From NCBI GenBank assembly GCA_013140465.1, contig JABFST010000268.1:1-7799 (forward strand): a stretch of 7,799 bases of DNA. Direction: 5' to 3'. Every line of letters begins with the position of its first letter. Position 1 is the stretch's first letter. Shown one piece after another: positions 6,884 to 7,799 of the stretch. The position numbers and the translations under genes are program-made. The notes below the pieces were generated by a model that worked only from the letters and a program-made list of their open reading frames with translations, made no database searches and was not told the DNA's origin. This DNA is from Methylococcaceae bacterium (GTDB lineage: Bacteria; Pseudomonadota; Gammaproteobacteria; Methylococcales; Methylomonadaceae).

Positions 6884-6896
6884 GGTGGGAGGGGAG

Positions 6897-7799
6897 TTAA
6901 GGCATGAATTTTTCTAGCACATTGTCCATAAAATTCCAGCCTTGTGGGGTGCAATGATAATAATTATCCCGAACAATAAGCAACCCTTGTTTAAGGCAGG
7001 TGCTGAGAGCGGGTTCTAAGGTGTGAGGGCTTAGCCCTGTGCTGGCTTGGTAGTGGGCTAGGGTAAAGCCCTGTTTAAGGCGTAATTGGTTCATGACAAA
7101 CTCTAAAGGCAATTCGGCTGCCAACAAGGTGATAGTGTCAGATTGTTCTGGATTTTTTAGATATTGTTCTGGGCTTTTGGGTTTGTGGCTGCGCACAATC
7201 TTGTCAGGCAAGCCCAGTGTTATTTTGCTGTGCGCCCCTGCGCCTATGCCCAAATAGTCGCCAAATTGCCAGTAGTTGAGGTTATGTTGGCATTGGCGGC
7301 CTGCCAAGCTGTAGGCTGACACTTCATAGTGCTGGAATTGGTGTTCCGCCAACAACTGCTGGCTTTGTTGTTGGGTGCTGAAGATGAGTTCGTCATCGGG
7401 CAATGGGGGCGGAAATTTATGGAAATAAGTGTTGGGCTCTAGGGTGAGTTGATAAAAAGAAATATGGGTAGGCTGTAAGTTGATGGCAGTTTCCACATCT
7501 TTTAGGGAGTCTTCTGGCTGTGCGCCAGGCAAACCAAACATCAGGTCCAGATTGATATTGCCAAAACCTGCTTGGTGGGCAATGTCTACAGCGCTTATGG
7601 CTTCTCGGGCATCATGGACGCGGCCCAGTTTTTGCAAAAGGGTATCGTTAAAGCTTTGGATGCCTATAGACAGGCGGTTGATGCCAAGCGCTTTTAGCTC
7701 GGCAAATTTTTGGCTTTCAAAAGTGCCTGGGTTGGCTTCTAGGGTAATTTCCAGTCCTTCTACTAACGGATGCTGCGCTGCTATGCCAACTAGCAAGCG
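6897..7799 (-). CDS. hemW: HemW radical SAM haem chaperone (5' partial)
   Basis: Member of the coproporphyrinogen III oxidase-like radical SAM family. HemW (YggW) binds haem and is thought to deliver it to target proteins rather than oxidise coproporphyrinogen. The last 300 residues are visible; compared with about 378 in E. coli, roughly 80 N-terminal residues, including the radical SAM cysteine motif, lie beyond the right edge. The start is therefore not in the window, and the frame stays open to base 7799. Recognisable parts are [30 protein letters not shown] and YQLTLEPNT of the radical SAM barrel, then HNLNYW (7286-7269), the HNxxYW haem-binding motif, followed by the GIGAGAHSK loop and the HemW C-terminal domain. 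HNxxYW, together with the YQLTLEPNT region, argues for HemW over the true oxidase HemN. The stop at 6897 is 27 bases before pyrE, suggesting co-transcription. No frameshift is seen. Confidence 0.95.
   Translation of the reverse strand, partial: RLLVGIAAQHPLVEGLEITLEANPGTFESQKFAELKALGINRLSIGIQSFNDTLLQKLGRVHDAREAISAVDIAHQAGFGNINLDLMFGLPGAQPEDSLKDVETAINLQPTHISFYQLTLEPNTYFHKFPPPLPDDELIFSTQQQSQQLLAEHQFQHYEVSAYSLAGRQCQHNLNYWQFGDYLGIGAGAHSKITLGLPDKIVRSHKPKSPEQYLKNPEQSDTITLLAAELPLEFVMNQLRLKQGFTLAHYQASTGLSPHTLEPALSTCLKQGLLIVRDNYYHCTPQGWNFMDNVLEKFMP

Noticed and set aside
1..7799. CRISPR array, tRNA, rRNA, insertion sequence or attachment site
   Set aside because: No direct repeats with spacers, cloverleaf, transposase motif or terminal repeats were seen; the only tandem repetition is the in-frame WD40 array.
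6897..7799. hemW as a broken gene because the cysteine motif is absent
   Set aside because: The frame is intact and runs off the window edge, so the missing N-terminus is a boundary effect.

Overview
The window (about half G+C) looks like chromosomal DNA of a gammaproteobacterium. The best evidence is a pyrE product of usual proteobacterial length that aligns readily with the E. coli enzyme, and a HemW (YggW-type) protein resembling the E. coli one. A free-living, metabolically complex lineage (Thiotrichales- or Methylococcales-like) would fit the large CHAT/STAND/WD40 protein, but the genus is a guess.

Layout. (1) 1-3924, plus strand: the 3' part of a very large gene. Its product has, in order, the C-terminal part of a CHAT (caspase-like) protease domain, a STAND-type P-loop NTPase, a single transmembrane segment and fifteen WD40 repeats, ten of them in an exact 41-residue register. 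The N-terminus lies outside the window. (2) 3925-4153: a 229-bp gap between convergent genes, with several overlapping inverted repeats but no classical U-tract terminator. (3) 4154-6094, minus strand: a dynamin-like large GTPase with all five G motifs, an unusual Ala at the first P-loop position and a C-terminal coiled coil. A good sigma70-type promoter and a Shine-Dalgarno sequence precede it. (4) 6224-6868, minus strand: pyrE, orotate phosphoribosyltransferase. (5) 6897-7799, minus strand: the C-terminal 300 residues of HemW, cut by the window edge. HemW and pyrE are 27 bp apart and probably co-transcribed.

How the genes fit together. hemW and pyrE are housekeeping genes for haem trafficking and pyrimidine synthesis. 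Beside them are two nucleotide-switch proteins of families that recur in bacterial conflict systems: a predicted ligand-sensing STAND protease and a membrane-remodelling-type GTPase. They are convergently transcribed and have separate promoters, so joint function is a hypothesis and not a reading of the sequence. The CHAT-STAND-TM-WD40 protein is the most likely candidate here for an anti-phage or regulated-cell-death effector. Nothing in the window shows transposases, integrases, tRNAs, rRNAs or CRISPR repeats.
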